Assembly (NCBI RefSeq): GCF_013368755.1
Contig: NC_049561.1
Span: 4,092,001 to 4,156,000 of the forward strand
Length of the DNA stretch: 64,000 nucleotides
Source of the DNA: Talaromyces rugulosus
Lineage: Eukaryota; Ascomycota; Eurotiomycetes; Eurotiales; Trichocomaceae
Direction: 5' to 3'
Shown: positions 45,293-55,946 of the stretch, piece by piece
Layout: every line of letters begins with the position of its first letter
Position numbering within the stretch: position 1 is the stretch's first letter
Notes under the pieces: model-generated
Told to the model about the DNA's origin: nothing
Databases searched by the model: none
What the model saw: the letters and a program-made list of their open reading frames with translations, nothing else
Position numbers and translations under genes: made by a program

Positions 45293-47150
45293 ATGCCAAA
45301 TTTTGGGTACAGGCGACTTTTGGCCGCCTTGGACGCTATTCCGATAATAGCCACTGGCCTACCTCCTCCCCACCCTCAGTGAGCAACGCAAGTTGCCACT
45401 ATCTGCCAGAGGATGCTGGTTGGCCCTCACTGGGCCAATGGCAGAGTTTGAACCAGTCAGTCGGGGGACGACTCATTTGCGGGGAGTCCACTCGCCAGCG
45501 TCTGTTACGGGGATCGGGCCGACAATGCAGCATGTGCCGTGCTTCGGGCCAATTTACAATTGGACCGAAGAGTATAAGTAGTGGGTGTCGATCTCCTTTT
45601 AAGCCTTTTTGGTTTATTGCCCGGGGAGTATTATTGTTTAGTGTATGGAGCTAGCTAACCTGTGTCTAGCTTTTCAGATCCCGTAGCCGTCATGTCGCCA
45701 AAGTTTCTCGATGACTCATGCACACCCTTCATTTCAATCGGGACAAGGGATAAATACTCGTTCTGCAAACTAGGAAACATTCCTTAACTACGCAGTAAAC
45801 GTGAGCAGTGCCGAGGGTGTCGTCGCCGGCGTCCAGTTCGCAAAGAACTACAACATCCGGTTAGTAGTAAAGAACACAGGCCATGATTACTAGGGCCGAT
45901 CCTCCGGTAGGGACTCTCTGTCGCTTCGGATGCACAACCTTGAGGACATCTCGTTCCTCAAATTCACCAGTACTGGTTACACAGGGCCAGCAGTCCGCCT
46001 TGCTGCCGGCGTGCAAGCCTACCAGGCCAACTCGGCCGTCGCCTCGCAAGGCCTGCGAGTCACAGGAGGACTATGCCCAACAGTAGGGCTCGCTTGGGGA
46101 TATGTGACTGCGGGACGCCACGGGCCGCTAATCGGGCTCCATGGCCTTGCAGCCGACAACTCTCTCGAGTTTGAGGTGGTAACCCCGGAGAAGGGATACA
46201 TGGTAGCCTCTCCAAGAGAGAATGCCGATCTCTTCTGGGCTCTCAACGGTGGAGGTGGCAGTGCGTATGCAGTCATCTTGTCGCAGACGACGCGGGCACA
46301 TTCCGATGGCCCTGTGACCGCAGCTACATTGAATTTCAATAAAACGGACGACGCAACATACTGGGATGCTATCGACGCCTAGCATATCCTGCTGCCCGAC
46401 ATGAACCACGTCCCCGGCGCTGCCTGTATTTTCCATAACACAGTAGTCGACGCAGGCATTTATTACCGTTCTCGATGGTAATATTACTGCACTTACCGAC
46501 GCATTGACGCCCTTTCTTGCCCACCTAGACCGGCTCAGCGTTCCCTACACAAATACAATCACCCATAAATCCACCTACTACCCCCACTACCTCGCGCTGA
46601 CATCAGCTCCGAACTTTCCCACGAACAACCTCGCAGGTGGACGGCTCATTCCGTTGTGTAGTTGTCCGTTGTCGAGGCAAAAAAGTAGCGCGCTCACCTT
46701 GTCGCCGCCATCCGCGCTATAGTTGGCAGCAACACGACCGAGTTTACGGTCAGTGGCAACGCAGCCGACCTGTCTTTGTCGCACACATGCCTTGAGAATG
46801 CCGTTCTTCCAGCTTGGCGTACCATGGCCTACTCGCTCATAATCAGCGCGTACCCTGACTCGGCCGTATCTGTCGATGTTTTGGACCGGGTCAATGCCGA
46901 GGTAATTGCAGGCCAGGATGTTCTTCGCAATTTAACCCCTGACAGCGGTATTTATGTCAACGAGGCCACGGTTAGACCGGCTTACTAGAAGGGCGATTAC
47001 TATAGAACGAATTATCAACGACTACTGGCCGTGAAGAAGAAATACGATCCAGATGTTGTCCTGTACGGCCCTGGGTTTGTTGGAAGTGACTATTGGACTG
47101 TGGCTTCTGATGGCAGGTTATGCCAGGCCACAGAGCTCAGCAATAATTAA
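45293..47150 (+). pseudogene. Second decayed FAD-linked oxidoreductase (BBE-like)
   Basis: Broken berberine-bridge-type oxidase, a relative but not a close duplicate of the one at 1.5 kb. Readable pieces are CHYLPEDAGWPSLGQWQSLN, QSVGGRLI, SVCYGDRADNAACAVLRAN, VAVMSPKFLDDSCTPF, NYAVNVSSAEGVVAGVQFAK, VVKNTGHDY, AAGVQAYQANSAVASQGLRV, ENADLFWALNGGGGSAYAVI, NNLAGGRLIP, YDPDVVLYGPGFVGSDYW and the C-terminal DGRLCQATELSNN. Stops occur after NTGHDY (TAG), at 46380-46382 and at 46986-46988, with frameshifts near 45370, 45480, 45770 and 46480-46700. The GHDY region and the C-terminal WxxxxDGRLC block confirm the family. Non-functional. It probably served the polyketide pathway whose fragments precede it. 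Confidence 0.85.
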
Positions 47151-47593
47151 TGCCCTAATAATTTATATAGTGATTCGGCTGCTATCAATTGATAGTTATA
47201 GAAGATTTGATTCATTTCTATATATGATTATCTTATATTTCTGCTTAGCAATGCTTAGAGATGAGTTGATTGCTCAGCATCGCAAAACTTCGGTAGATGC
47301 TAACGCCAGATAGTGACAAATGTACTGCAACGTATTCCAGTTACCTTATACAGGACAGGGAGGTAATGAATAATAAAGACTAAAGATAGATATGTGAGGT
47401 ATAGCATCGATGTTGGTTGAATACGTCGAATAGTGAAATACGCATCAAGATGAATTGGGTGGATGGTTGGTTACTTCTTCGTACGGGCTGCAGCAGGAGT
47501 CAATGTAAGCTAGTCTAGCTCTACAGTATTAAGATGGAAATAGGTAAAAAGAAAAGAGGGTTCTAGCCATTCAGACAAAGCTGCAGTAAGGAA
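47151..47593. other. Intergenic region, nothing recognised
   Basis: Three-prime spacer, AT-rich at the left end; nothing called. Confidence 0.5.
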
Positions 47594-50134
47594 TTAGTCC
47601 GGCGCTATCAGAGCAGGATGCACAATGATATCGTTGGATTCAAGAATCAACGACGATGACAACGAGTCAATGTCAGCAATACAGTCACGATCCAAATCTA
47701 AACCAGAGTAATGCTCTGTCACGGACTCGCTACCTGGATGTTCCGGTTTGCTTACATGGATCATTGGCGGACGGGCAGTAGTTGTGGGGTTGCGGTGGAG
47801 GTAGGTTTTGGTCGAGGACGATGAGATAGAAGAGGGTGGTGTAGAAATGAGCTGGTTGAACATCGAATTCTCGGCAGCGTTAATGGCAAGTTGGGAATTG
47901 TCATTGGAATCGAGATGCGAATCGAGGCGGCTGTGAAGTTCAACAAGAACCTGGATGGCCAGCGGCATCTGCCCCTTTGATAGCCCTATCTCGGATTCAG
48001 AGTCGGGGCCAGCCCCTGCTAATGAAAGGTGCGCGACTTGATAATGGGACACGGTGTGCTCGATAATCTCGTCAACGCAATATCGGGCCAGCGGGATCTC
48101 CCTCCCGTCCTTGAAACAATGGATGTAGATTAGGGAGAGGTATACACATTGAAGAGGCCCGTAATAGCTGTAGCAGAACCACTTGTATGGGGAGAAGGCG
48201 GGAACTTGATATACCTGCAGTATCATACGACAGTAACTCACGCAAAGCTTCGCCATGCTAGAAGTTTAGTCTCGGGTTGGCGTTTTGTTCGCAGGACTAT
48301 ATCGGGGGGGGAATATCCATACCTGGTCCATGCCTTGCACGATTGGGCATCTGAACTATCCGGGGGCGGCAATAATGGCTTTTGTAGTAATATGATTATG
48401 TCGAATTTCAGTAAAGTCAACATTATTCGGGCCCATGCCCCGAAAACGGTGGGCATAGTCGCATCGTCCTTGTAAAGCTCTGGGTGGCTGTATGGGGATG
48501 CATTCGCTACGCGGGACGAAATGATCCCCTTTTCGGGGATCCCCTGTGAAGGGATACGGGCAATGAGGGTGTCAATATTATTTTGAAGTGCTTTCGCGGC
48601 GGTCACAAGCTCTTTGAGTCCATTCTGGGTCACAGCTCGTCCACTCTGTAGGCGTGACACAATCCTCGATTGCAGGCGAGCCGTCTCTGAGCACCCAATG
48701 GCGAACACGATGGCTACAGACTGTTTCGAAGCCAAGGGGTCTGGATTGAGAGACAGGGAGACAGGGAAGTTGCCTATATCTTCATCGCGTGTGTCAGCCA
48801 TCATGCTCACCGTGTCCAGCGCCTCGCTTCCACAACAGGGAGGTAGCCCGGTGGAGATGCTCGACTGAACATCGAGCCTGACAATGTACCACCAAGCCCG
48901 ACGGCGAGTCTCTCGTTCCACAGGGTTCAGTGAAGACCACAGAGTACCCTCCTGATGTAACCCCATACTCTGGGCAAGTCGAACTGTTGTGCTGACGGAG
49001 ACCAACTCGGACTTTGGTTCACGAGACCGGTCCAAGAATGGTCCGGTCAACAGCGTCGAAACTAGGGTATTCAATGTCGGATGATCTAGATACTGACAGA
49101 GAGAAAGACTCGTCGTGTAAGCCGACTTGAGGCGGTTAACTGTCGTCTCCTTCTGTAAATCCTGAAGGTCGGAACACGTCCAGCTGGCCGCTGGTGCAGC
49201 GGATGCGCCACAGTATAAAACAGCAAAGAGCAGGCAGATAAAGGTCGGGTCATCAACAAATTTTTCTGAAGGCGGAACAGTATCGTTATTCCTACAATAG
49301 TCCCAGAACTCCTCGTAATTTGCCCGTAGAGTAGGGCAATGTAAAAGAGGGGAAAGAGGCCACACTGCGAATAAGAAGACCTCGAGCAGAGCATCGCTTG
49401 CGCCCTTGGTAGGCAGGAACCGTAAGAGATTAAACATGCCAATAGCGGATATATGCGAGGGGGGAAGACCAGAGGCGGGACTGCGATTCTTGTCAAAGAA
49501 ATGGTCACTCTCACTTTCCTACAGGGAACTATCAGCGTTCTAGCACATATCAAGCATTCCAGTTACATTTTCGCGCCTCACTTACCTTTCCGGCAACAAA
49601 CCCCCAGAAGGCTGGACCGATGTATCGCGCTCGAGCGCCCCGTCCCAGACTGAGATAGCCATCTCGGTGGTTTGTGGATGCGGACGTTGATCCTAGTACA
49701 GAGGAATCCTGGGTGGTGCTTGCCGTGCCGCTTCTTACTCCGCGAGCATGGTCATCCGGTCGCTGAACAGCCTCTTCACACGAGGGAATATCATCCTGTC
49801 GATGGTTTGGGAAACAAGCTGTAGGAGGCGGAGGCTCATCGCCTGCAGCCATCTGATTGTCAGGTTCTCCAGGCGCCCAATGGGACCAAGTGAGGTGTTT
49901 GGTATCGGGTTTAGCCCCATGGGAGCTTCTGTCCTGGGGCGCAGGAGACACTTGATGCACCTGGACGGTAGAACCATCGCGTACCACGGCCTTGTAGGCA
50001 CAATTTTCCTTCATCCGCACACAGTTGGTGCATTCTGGCTGTTCGCGGCCGCAGCGGACCTTGCGACGGCGGCAGACGATGCAGCTGAGCGATAATCGAG
50101 GTCTTTTGATCGGGCGCGGCTCAAGTGGAAGCAT
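47594..50134 (-). CDS. Large Zn2Cys6 transcription factor with fungal_trans domain
   Basis: An 802-residue regulator in three exons: 50134-49586, 49518-48323 and 48257-47594 (2409 nt, in frame). The DNA-binding cluster CIVCRRRKVRCGREQPEC then TNCVRMKENC starts near residue 18. The fungal_trans region includes FLFAVWPLSPLLHCPTLRAN, YCGASAAPAASWTC, VSVSTTVRLAQSMGLHQEGT and ETRRRAWWYIVRLDVQSSIS, a standard signature. The C-terminal exon adds a polar, low-complexity tail. The ATG at 50134 is used; the frame before it begins with TTG. It is divergent from a short-chain dehydrogenase (ATG 50471) across 336 bp, the usual arrangement of a regulator and its target. No lesion. Confidence 0.9.
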
Positions 50135-50240
50135 CTCTGTCTTCAGCCAGATCAATTTATTTATACATAAACAGTGTATAGTCAGTCTCCTTCAGGCACG
50201 GTGGTACACAAGGTCGATGGAATGATAATCAGATGCGGCT

Positions 50241-50257
50241 CGGGCGACGCTATTCCG
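50241..50257. promoter_or_regulatory. CGG-N11-CCG element between regulator and SDR
   Basis: CGG at 50241-50243 and CCG at 50255-50257 are separated by exactly 11 bp, the Gal4-type spacing. A CGGCCG hexamer follows at 50274-50279. Both lie in the 336-bp divergent promoter of the Zn2Cys6 gene and the SDR gene. Candidate operator; motif match only. Confidence 0.35.
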
Positions 50258-50470
50258 TTTTAGGAGCCTGCTTCGGCCGAATGCTGAGTCATTAGGGACC
50301 CATTGATAATATTTGTAAGCCCTAGTTTCCCAAAACGGTAAGGAGCTTAATGATGAATGTACATAAAGAATGCCTTCTGTTGACTTCTGTTGTCTCTGTT
50401 TTTCAATTGTTCTGTATCCTCTATATCAATTGCCAGTCTTACCTAGCTACCTCACATTCTCATATCCATC

Positions 50471-51511
50471 ATGGTCGCTCTCATCCAACCAAAAATCGAG
50501 CCCTTGCCTACCGGTATTGACCTAACCGGCAAGACCGCGGTCGTCACTGGCGCCAGCGCAGGTATGGGTTTGGAAGTGACCAAGCAGCTTCTGCAATTGC
50601 GCGCCTCAACTGTCATTCTCGCCGTCCGCAACGTCGCCAAAGGCGAGGACTTGGCCAAATCCCTCCGTCAGGACCGTGGCATTCAAGCCCAAAACCCCAA
50701 ATCAGTCATCAAGGTGATGGAGGTCGACATGGACCGATACGATAGCGTGCAGCAGTTCGCAAAGAAACTCCGCGAGGAGACTCCTGTGGTCGATCTCCTC
50801 ATCCTCAATGCCGGTATTGGCTTGATAAAATTGGAACGCAGCCCAACCGGCCATGAGCGAACTGCCCAGGTGAACTACTACTCCAACGTACTGCTAATTG
50901 CCGAGCTCTTGCCACATCTCGAAGCGGGTGCGGAGAAGACCGGTTCCCCTGCACGGATTACCTGGGTAGGCAGCCGTCGACACTTGTCCTCAAGTCTCGA
51001 GAAGAAGTCCTTTATCGGCGCAAATGAAGGCGTCCTGGGGTACATGGATAAGGAGGAGTCATTTCTCCCCTTCCAACGCTATAGTGACACGAAGCTGCTC
51101 TGCGTGCTGTTTATGTACAGTTTGGCGCCGCGCCTAGATCCTAAGAAGATTATTATTAATATGTTGTGTCCGGGAATGGTGAACACTGCTATGAGCGATG
51201 TACTCCCGTTTCATCTGCGCATACTTATCAATGTGGTCAAAGCAATCGCGGCCCGGTCTGTGGAGACCGGTGGTGCTATTGTTCTGCACAGTGCCCTCGT
51301 TGTGGGTCAAGAAACACATGGCAAGTTCTTGATCGATAAGACCATCACCGAGTAAGTCGAATAAGCTGTCTCGAGTGCAATCTCTAACTTTTTCCACAGC
51401 AAAGGAACGTACATCAAGTCACCAGAGGGCCAGGAAGTCCAAAAGAAACTGTGGGACGAGACGATTGTGGAACTACGCAAGTTGACAACGCTTCCTGCCG
51501 AACTCCAATAA
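50471..51511 (+). CDS. Short-chain dehydrogenase/reductase (retinol-dehydrogenase-like)
   Basis: A 330-residue classical SDR in two exons, 50471-51351 and 51400-51511 (993 nt, in frame). Landmarks are DLTGKTAVVTGASAGMGLEV (cofactor motif, residues 17-36), VILAVRNVAKGEDLA, VDLLILNAGIGLI (NAG motif), ITWVGSRRH (Ser region), PFQRYSDTKLLCVLFMYSLA (Tyr-x3-Lys catalytic pair) and LCPGMVNTAMS. It probably reduces a ketone with NADP(H), as suggested by the Arg after the second strand. It shares a promoter region with the divergent Zn2Cys6 gene. The short second exon (YIKSPEGQEVQKKLWDETIV) is the family's usual C-terminal helix, supporting the intron. Confidence 0.92.
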
Positions 51512-53588
51512 CTGTTTTCATTTATTATTTCTGTCACTATTCAATAAACTTATATCACAATTCCTAGACAGATATTGTTTATTGGGCCCTCTTCGAGTAG
51601 GGAAACTCCTCTTCCGCGCCTTTGCCACGAAATCCCCTAGCAATTGAAGTTCTCTCAGGTAGCCTACCCATCCGGTAGCGACATCCATGCATGGTGTTCC
51701 ATTTAACGTAGTCATGTAAACTTGTTCTGGCTAGTACCCTATTAGTGAGACATCTTTCAACAACAGTCTGCCTGCAAAACTTTGTTGGTCCCTGCGATAT
51801 ATCGTCAATTACTAGATTGACTAAGAGAAATTTCATCTCTTAGTGTAGCCTTCAACATATTTCGTTTCTAATTATTATAACTCCTAATCATGCTGTTTCT
51901 AGTGGGACTTAATGAACGGTTATATGTAAATATTTTCTTTCGCCTCTTCAATACCGGGGGGGACGCGGATACCTTCCTGCAACGTTACAACAATTTGTTA
52001 TCTACACATACCTTATCATTGCAAAAGTCGATACGTATCCAATTTTCTAAGCGTAGTGCCTTTCTGCGACATATCGGAAATATGGTGATATTTCAAGGTG
52101 TGAAACAGTTGTAAACTATTTATAAGTTGCAAACCACTTACAAATTCCAGAAATTCGGTATATTGCAAAAAATTGATACGCCTATATTTCTTGATACGCT
52201 GCAAATTACAATTTATATCAATTGATAGAAATAGCTAGTAGATGTATTTTTGGTATTCTAATTACAAATTGAAAAGCTGCAGCGCCATCAGGCCTGCACC
52301 AAGGCCGGCAGGGCCAATATAACAGCGTACTCAGCTGGAAGCTTGCAGGGTGGCCTGTAGGCCAGCGCGCACCGATTTGACGCGCCTGAGAAGCCTGCAA
52401 GGCGGCTAGTGAGGCCTCATAAAGGGGATTGCGACGTACTGAGGGAGCTTGCAGCGAGGCCTGCCTGCGTGCAATGATTAGTGAGGCTTTTGGGGGGGGG
52501 GGGGGATATAAATAAATATTTCTGAGGGTGAGGTTGACATATATATTTACAAGGATCAACTCCCTTGGGGTAAATGTGTCGACCAGTCCATCTCATCCAC
52601 TCAGCATTATCACAACAACCTACTTAGTTTGGTAGGATTCTCATAGCGCTTGCCGTGACATCTTTTGTGCATATAACGGGCAGTTATCAGGGCTTGTCCC
52701 CATCACTAGATATTATCACCGAAGTCGTGCTCTAACATACATGGAGAGTGTTACTTCTACCAGCACTGATTAGTAGGCATTAATTATTATCTACTAGACT
52801 ATAAGCTCTACAAAAACCTAAAATACATCTATGATACTAGCGCTTAACTGCCTACAAAGTCTGTAAAGCTTCTTAATCTATATATTTAAGTCATACCCGG
52901 TATCGGAAACACAGAAACCAGCTATATAAATATTAATTCTATCATAGATAGTTCAAAATTGGGAGCACTATATAATAGAATCAATTTTTATAATTTACAT
53001 AGGAATCCCATAGTAAATAAAAATTCGCGACATTTGTATTGAGACGGTTCGCACCGAAAGAAAGCGGAAGCCGTAGGTGAGTGAGGTGAGACAGGTTGAC
53101 ACAAGTACTGAGTAAAGTGTGTTCGCCTTAGAAAACTTTTCATTGGTATCCTATATTCGTACAAAGAAATTACTGGTTATAGCTACCAGAACCAGTTACA
53201 CTTAATTTGTTGGATTGGGTAGCTATACACCACATCATGCATTTAAAATCATATTTATTTACCCAATCAATAATAATGACAACATTAATTTTATCTTATG
53301 CTTTAGCACTTCTTTAGCGCCATGCACATTGGTTTCGTGGGTCGTTTCTGTTTTGGAATAATTATTGTCTCCCCTGGCGGCTAAACGATTAACCCAAATG
53401 TAACTTGTGCCTGGCGATCTCCTCCGGGGTTGTAGAGTACGCAATAATGTCGTGTCATGGGACGCGTAAGTCACAATACTGCACTTACCAATAATGAGAG
53501 AATATAAATTCCTTCGACGCCAAAGTTTCTTCCTTTCACCTGTATCGCATTCATTTCTATCTTTTCTTTCCCCTTGCTGAATGTACCC
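51512..53588. other. AT-rich gene-free region with embedded GC-rich block
   Basis: Two kilobases without a gene. It consists of very AT-rich sequence (around 51840-52260 and 52740-53050) interrupted by the GC-rich block listed separately. Short words such as TTGATACG and TGCAAA recur between 52016 and 52220. It looks like degenerate repeat DNA, but no transposon protein can be read. Confidence 0.55.
52262..52505. repeat. GC-rich block with recurring GCCTGCA/AGGCC words, ending in G14
   Basis: About 240 bp of strikingly GC-rich sequence with many copies of GCCTGCA, TGCAGG, AGGCC and GGCCAG in both orientations. It ends in a run of 14 G at 52492-52505. Both sides are AT-rich. Origin unknown; the composition break and word repetition suggest a minisatellite-like or inserted element. 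Confidence 0.6.
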
Positions 53589-55220
53589 ATGAAGTTTTCT
53601 ATTGTCGCTAAACTGGGGGCGGTGCAGGCCGTGTTGGGTTGTGCCAATGCTTATCTGTACAACGACACCATTGTAACCAAATACGGCTCTGTAAAGGGGG
53701 TTCCAGCGCTTAATGATACCTGCTGCTCATACCTACCTGGCTACGAGAGTGTCACTGTATGGAGAGGGATTCCTTTCGCGGCAACCACCGGCGGCGAGAA
53801 CCGATGGAAGCCTCCACAACCCCGTGCTCCATGGAATACCACATATATAGCTGATACCTTTGGGTCGGGGTGTCCAGCAGGCACTGCGCCGACTGGTGCC
53901 GCTGATACAGTCTACGACGAAGACTGTCTGAATCTAAACATCTGGTCTGCGGCCAACTCAACGGCCGAGAAGCGGCCCGTGATGATCTGGAGCTATCCTG
54001 CTGGTGCCAACAGTGCATGGAGTATGTTTGACGGGGGCGGATTGGCGCTCAAGGACATTGTGGTTATCACCTACAATTATCGCACCGGCCCATATGGCTG
54101 GCTGGCATTGCCGGAGCTGTGGGAGGAATCCGGAAACATCACGACAGGCAGTTACGGCATCTTGGACCAGATTGCGGCGTTGAAATGGGTGCATGAGAAC
54201 ATTGCAGACTTTGGCGGCGACCCCGATCGCATCACCACCGTCGGACAGTCTGCCGGAAGCGCCGCTGTATATCACACGGTCAACAGCCCTCTGGCCAAGG
54301 GGCTCATCGTAGGCGCCATTGCGGAGAGTGGGATACGGGATCCTCATGACCCTGCAGCCACTGAGCTTGCAGAAGGATACAACAACATGTCGACGTCCTT
54401 GGCATTGGGCGCCGAATTGAAATCCACCCTCAACGTGACAACACTGGAGGAACTCCGCCAGGTTTCCGCGGAAACTATCAACTCTAATAGTGGTTTTACT
54501 TCATTTCAAAACTGGAGAGGCACTTTGGATGGTTACGCCCTTGTTGAAACGTACTGGGAAGAACTGAAAAAGGGACCTGCCAACGACGTGCCCTTTATCA
54601 CCGGCAACACAAAGGACGAATCTGGCGCTGCTTACGGCGCAAATGTGACGGTGGCTGATTATATCGATACCATCAATTCCACATATGGCTCTTTCGCCAC
54701 CCAATTTCTAGAGACATACCCAGCGGACAATTCCACGCAGGCATCCATGAACACAAATCTCATCGCACGGGACATATCTCTGGTGGGTTCCTGGAACTTT
54801 GGCAACTACTGGGCTCAATCTGCTTCCTCGCCCTTCTACACGTACTACTGGGATCATGCGCCACCCGGACAGGACCAGGGAGCGCACCATATGTCGGAGA
54901 TCACGTACGTATTTAATAACCTTTACGGAACTGATCTGCCCTGGCAGTCGGTCGACTATGAAATCGCGGAGACGCTTAGCAGTTACTGGGCGAATTTCGT
55001 CAAGACCTCGAATCCAAATACTGGAGGTAGCTATGGTGGAAACGGCACATTGGCACACTGGGCCCCAAGTGAGAGTTCTAGAGCGACTACATTCCATCTT
55101 GCACCACCTGCGCCAATCAATAAAAATGGGTTGCCCGTGGGATATGCACAGGTTCCAGTTGCCACGCAGGACCACATCACTTTGTTGAATAAGTTTTTCC
55201 TGAGCAGAGTGCCGCTCTAG
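53589..55220 (+). CDS. Secreted type-B carboxylesterase/lipase, altered oxyanion region
   Basis: A single-exon, 543-residue secreted esterase. A signal peptide (MKFSIVAKLGAVQAVLGCANA) precedes the mature protein. The nucleophile elbow TVGQSAGSAA puts Ser near residue 221; the acid Glu near 344 is in NTKDESGA, and His at 433/434 is in AHHMSEI. Typical blocks are VWRGIPFAATTGGENRWKPP, YDEDCLNLNIW and NYRTGPYGWLALPEL. The oxyanion-hole segment, normally GGGF, reads IWSYPAGANSAW here, so the enzyme may act differently or poorly. The start is the first ATG of the frame. Many N-glycosylation sequons are present. It has a relative on the opposite strand at 56-57.7 kb. Substrate unknown. Confidence 0.9.
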   Translation: MKFSIVAKLGAVQAVLGCANAYLYNDTIVTKYGSVKGVPALNDTCCSYLPGYESVTVWRGIPFAATTGGENRWKPPQPRAPWNTTYIADTFGSGCPAGTAPTGAADTVYDEDCLNLNIWSAANSTAEKRPVMIWSYPAGANSAWSMFDGGGLALKDIVVITYNYRTGPYGWLALPELWEESGNITTGSYGILDQIAALKWVHENIADFGGDPDRITTVGQSAGSAAVYHTVNSPLAKGLIVGAIAESGIRDPHDPAATELAEGYNNMSTSLALGAELKSTLNVTTLEELRQVSAETINSNSGFTSFQNWRGTLDGYALVETYWEELKKGPANDVPFITGNTKDESGAAYGANVTVADYIDTINSTYGSFATQFLETYPADNSTQASMNTNLIARDISLVGSWNFGNYWAQSASSPFYTYYWDHAPPGQDQGAHHMSEITYVFNNLYGTDLPWQSVDYEIAETLSSYWANFVKTSNPNTGGSYGGNGTLAHWAPSESSRATTFHLAPPAPINKNGLPVGYAQVPVATQDHITLLNKFFLSRVPL

Positions 55221-55946
55221 GCAGCCAAATTGTACGATCACCTTAGCTCTAATTTCATGGCTAACTGGTATTCATTCTTATCATGAGATGGATGTTTACG
55301 CTCATTGTCCATAAATATCTAAGGCATCATTAAAGCGTAACCAAGAAAATCATTTATCAGCTACATGTATGTGGTCAATTAGCAAGCATATGAACCATGC
55401 CGGGGTTTGGGGAACGGTGATACCGTTAACTAGTTCAGCAACGTTGCTGTAACGCTGAGTGGTTTGGTAACAGTCATATAAGCAAACAGATTGTATCATT
55501 GCTATTACATAAATGATGCGTTGCTGATTTATTAGGGTCAATATTTTTATATATGTAATAGAAAACCACAATATAATCAATTTCGATAGGTATTAAACTT
55601 TGTAATCATTCCGTGACTATATAATTTATATGCGCAAAAAATGAAATTGGGTTTTTCGAATTGATGGAACCACAAAACTACCTAGACGCAAGTCTAGACG
55701 CTCTTACCTCAGGCCCAATGGGCTTGACTCTTGTAAATATATGTTGCTGATATATTAAAAGTCACTTCACTTATAAAATTATCTATGTAGTGACTTTTGT
55801 AACGGTAAGGTATGTGTATATTTTTTGTAGCGTTGTAGAACGGTATCCACATTCTCCTAAAAACTGGTATTGAAGTAGCATTCTTTTCCCGTCACTAGTT
55901 TTCCATCCCTAAATAAGGTATAGTCCCGTGATAGATAGGTACATTC
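55221..55946. other. Convergent intergenic region, nothing recognised
   Basis: AT-rich spacer between the 3' ends of the two carboxylesterase genes. No repeat linking them was found. Confidence 0.5.
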
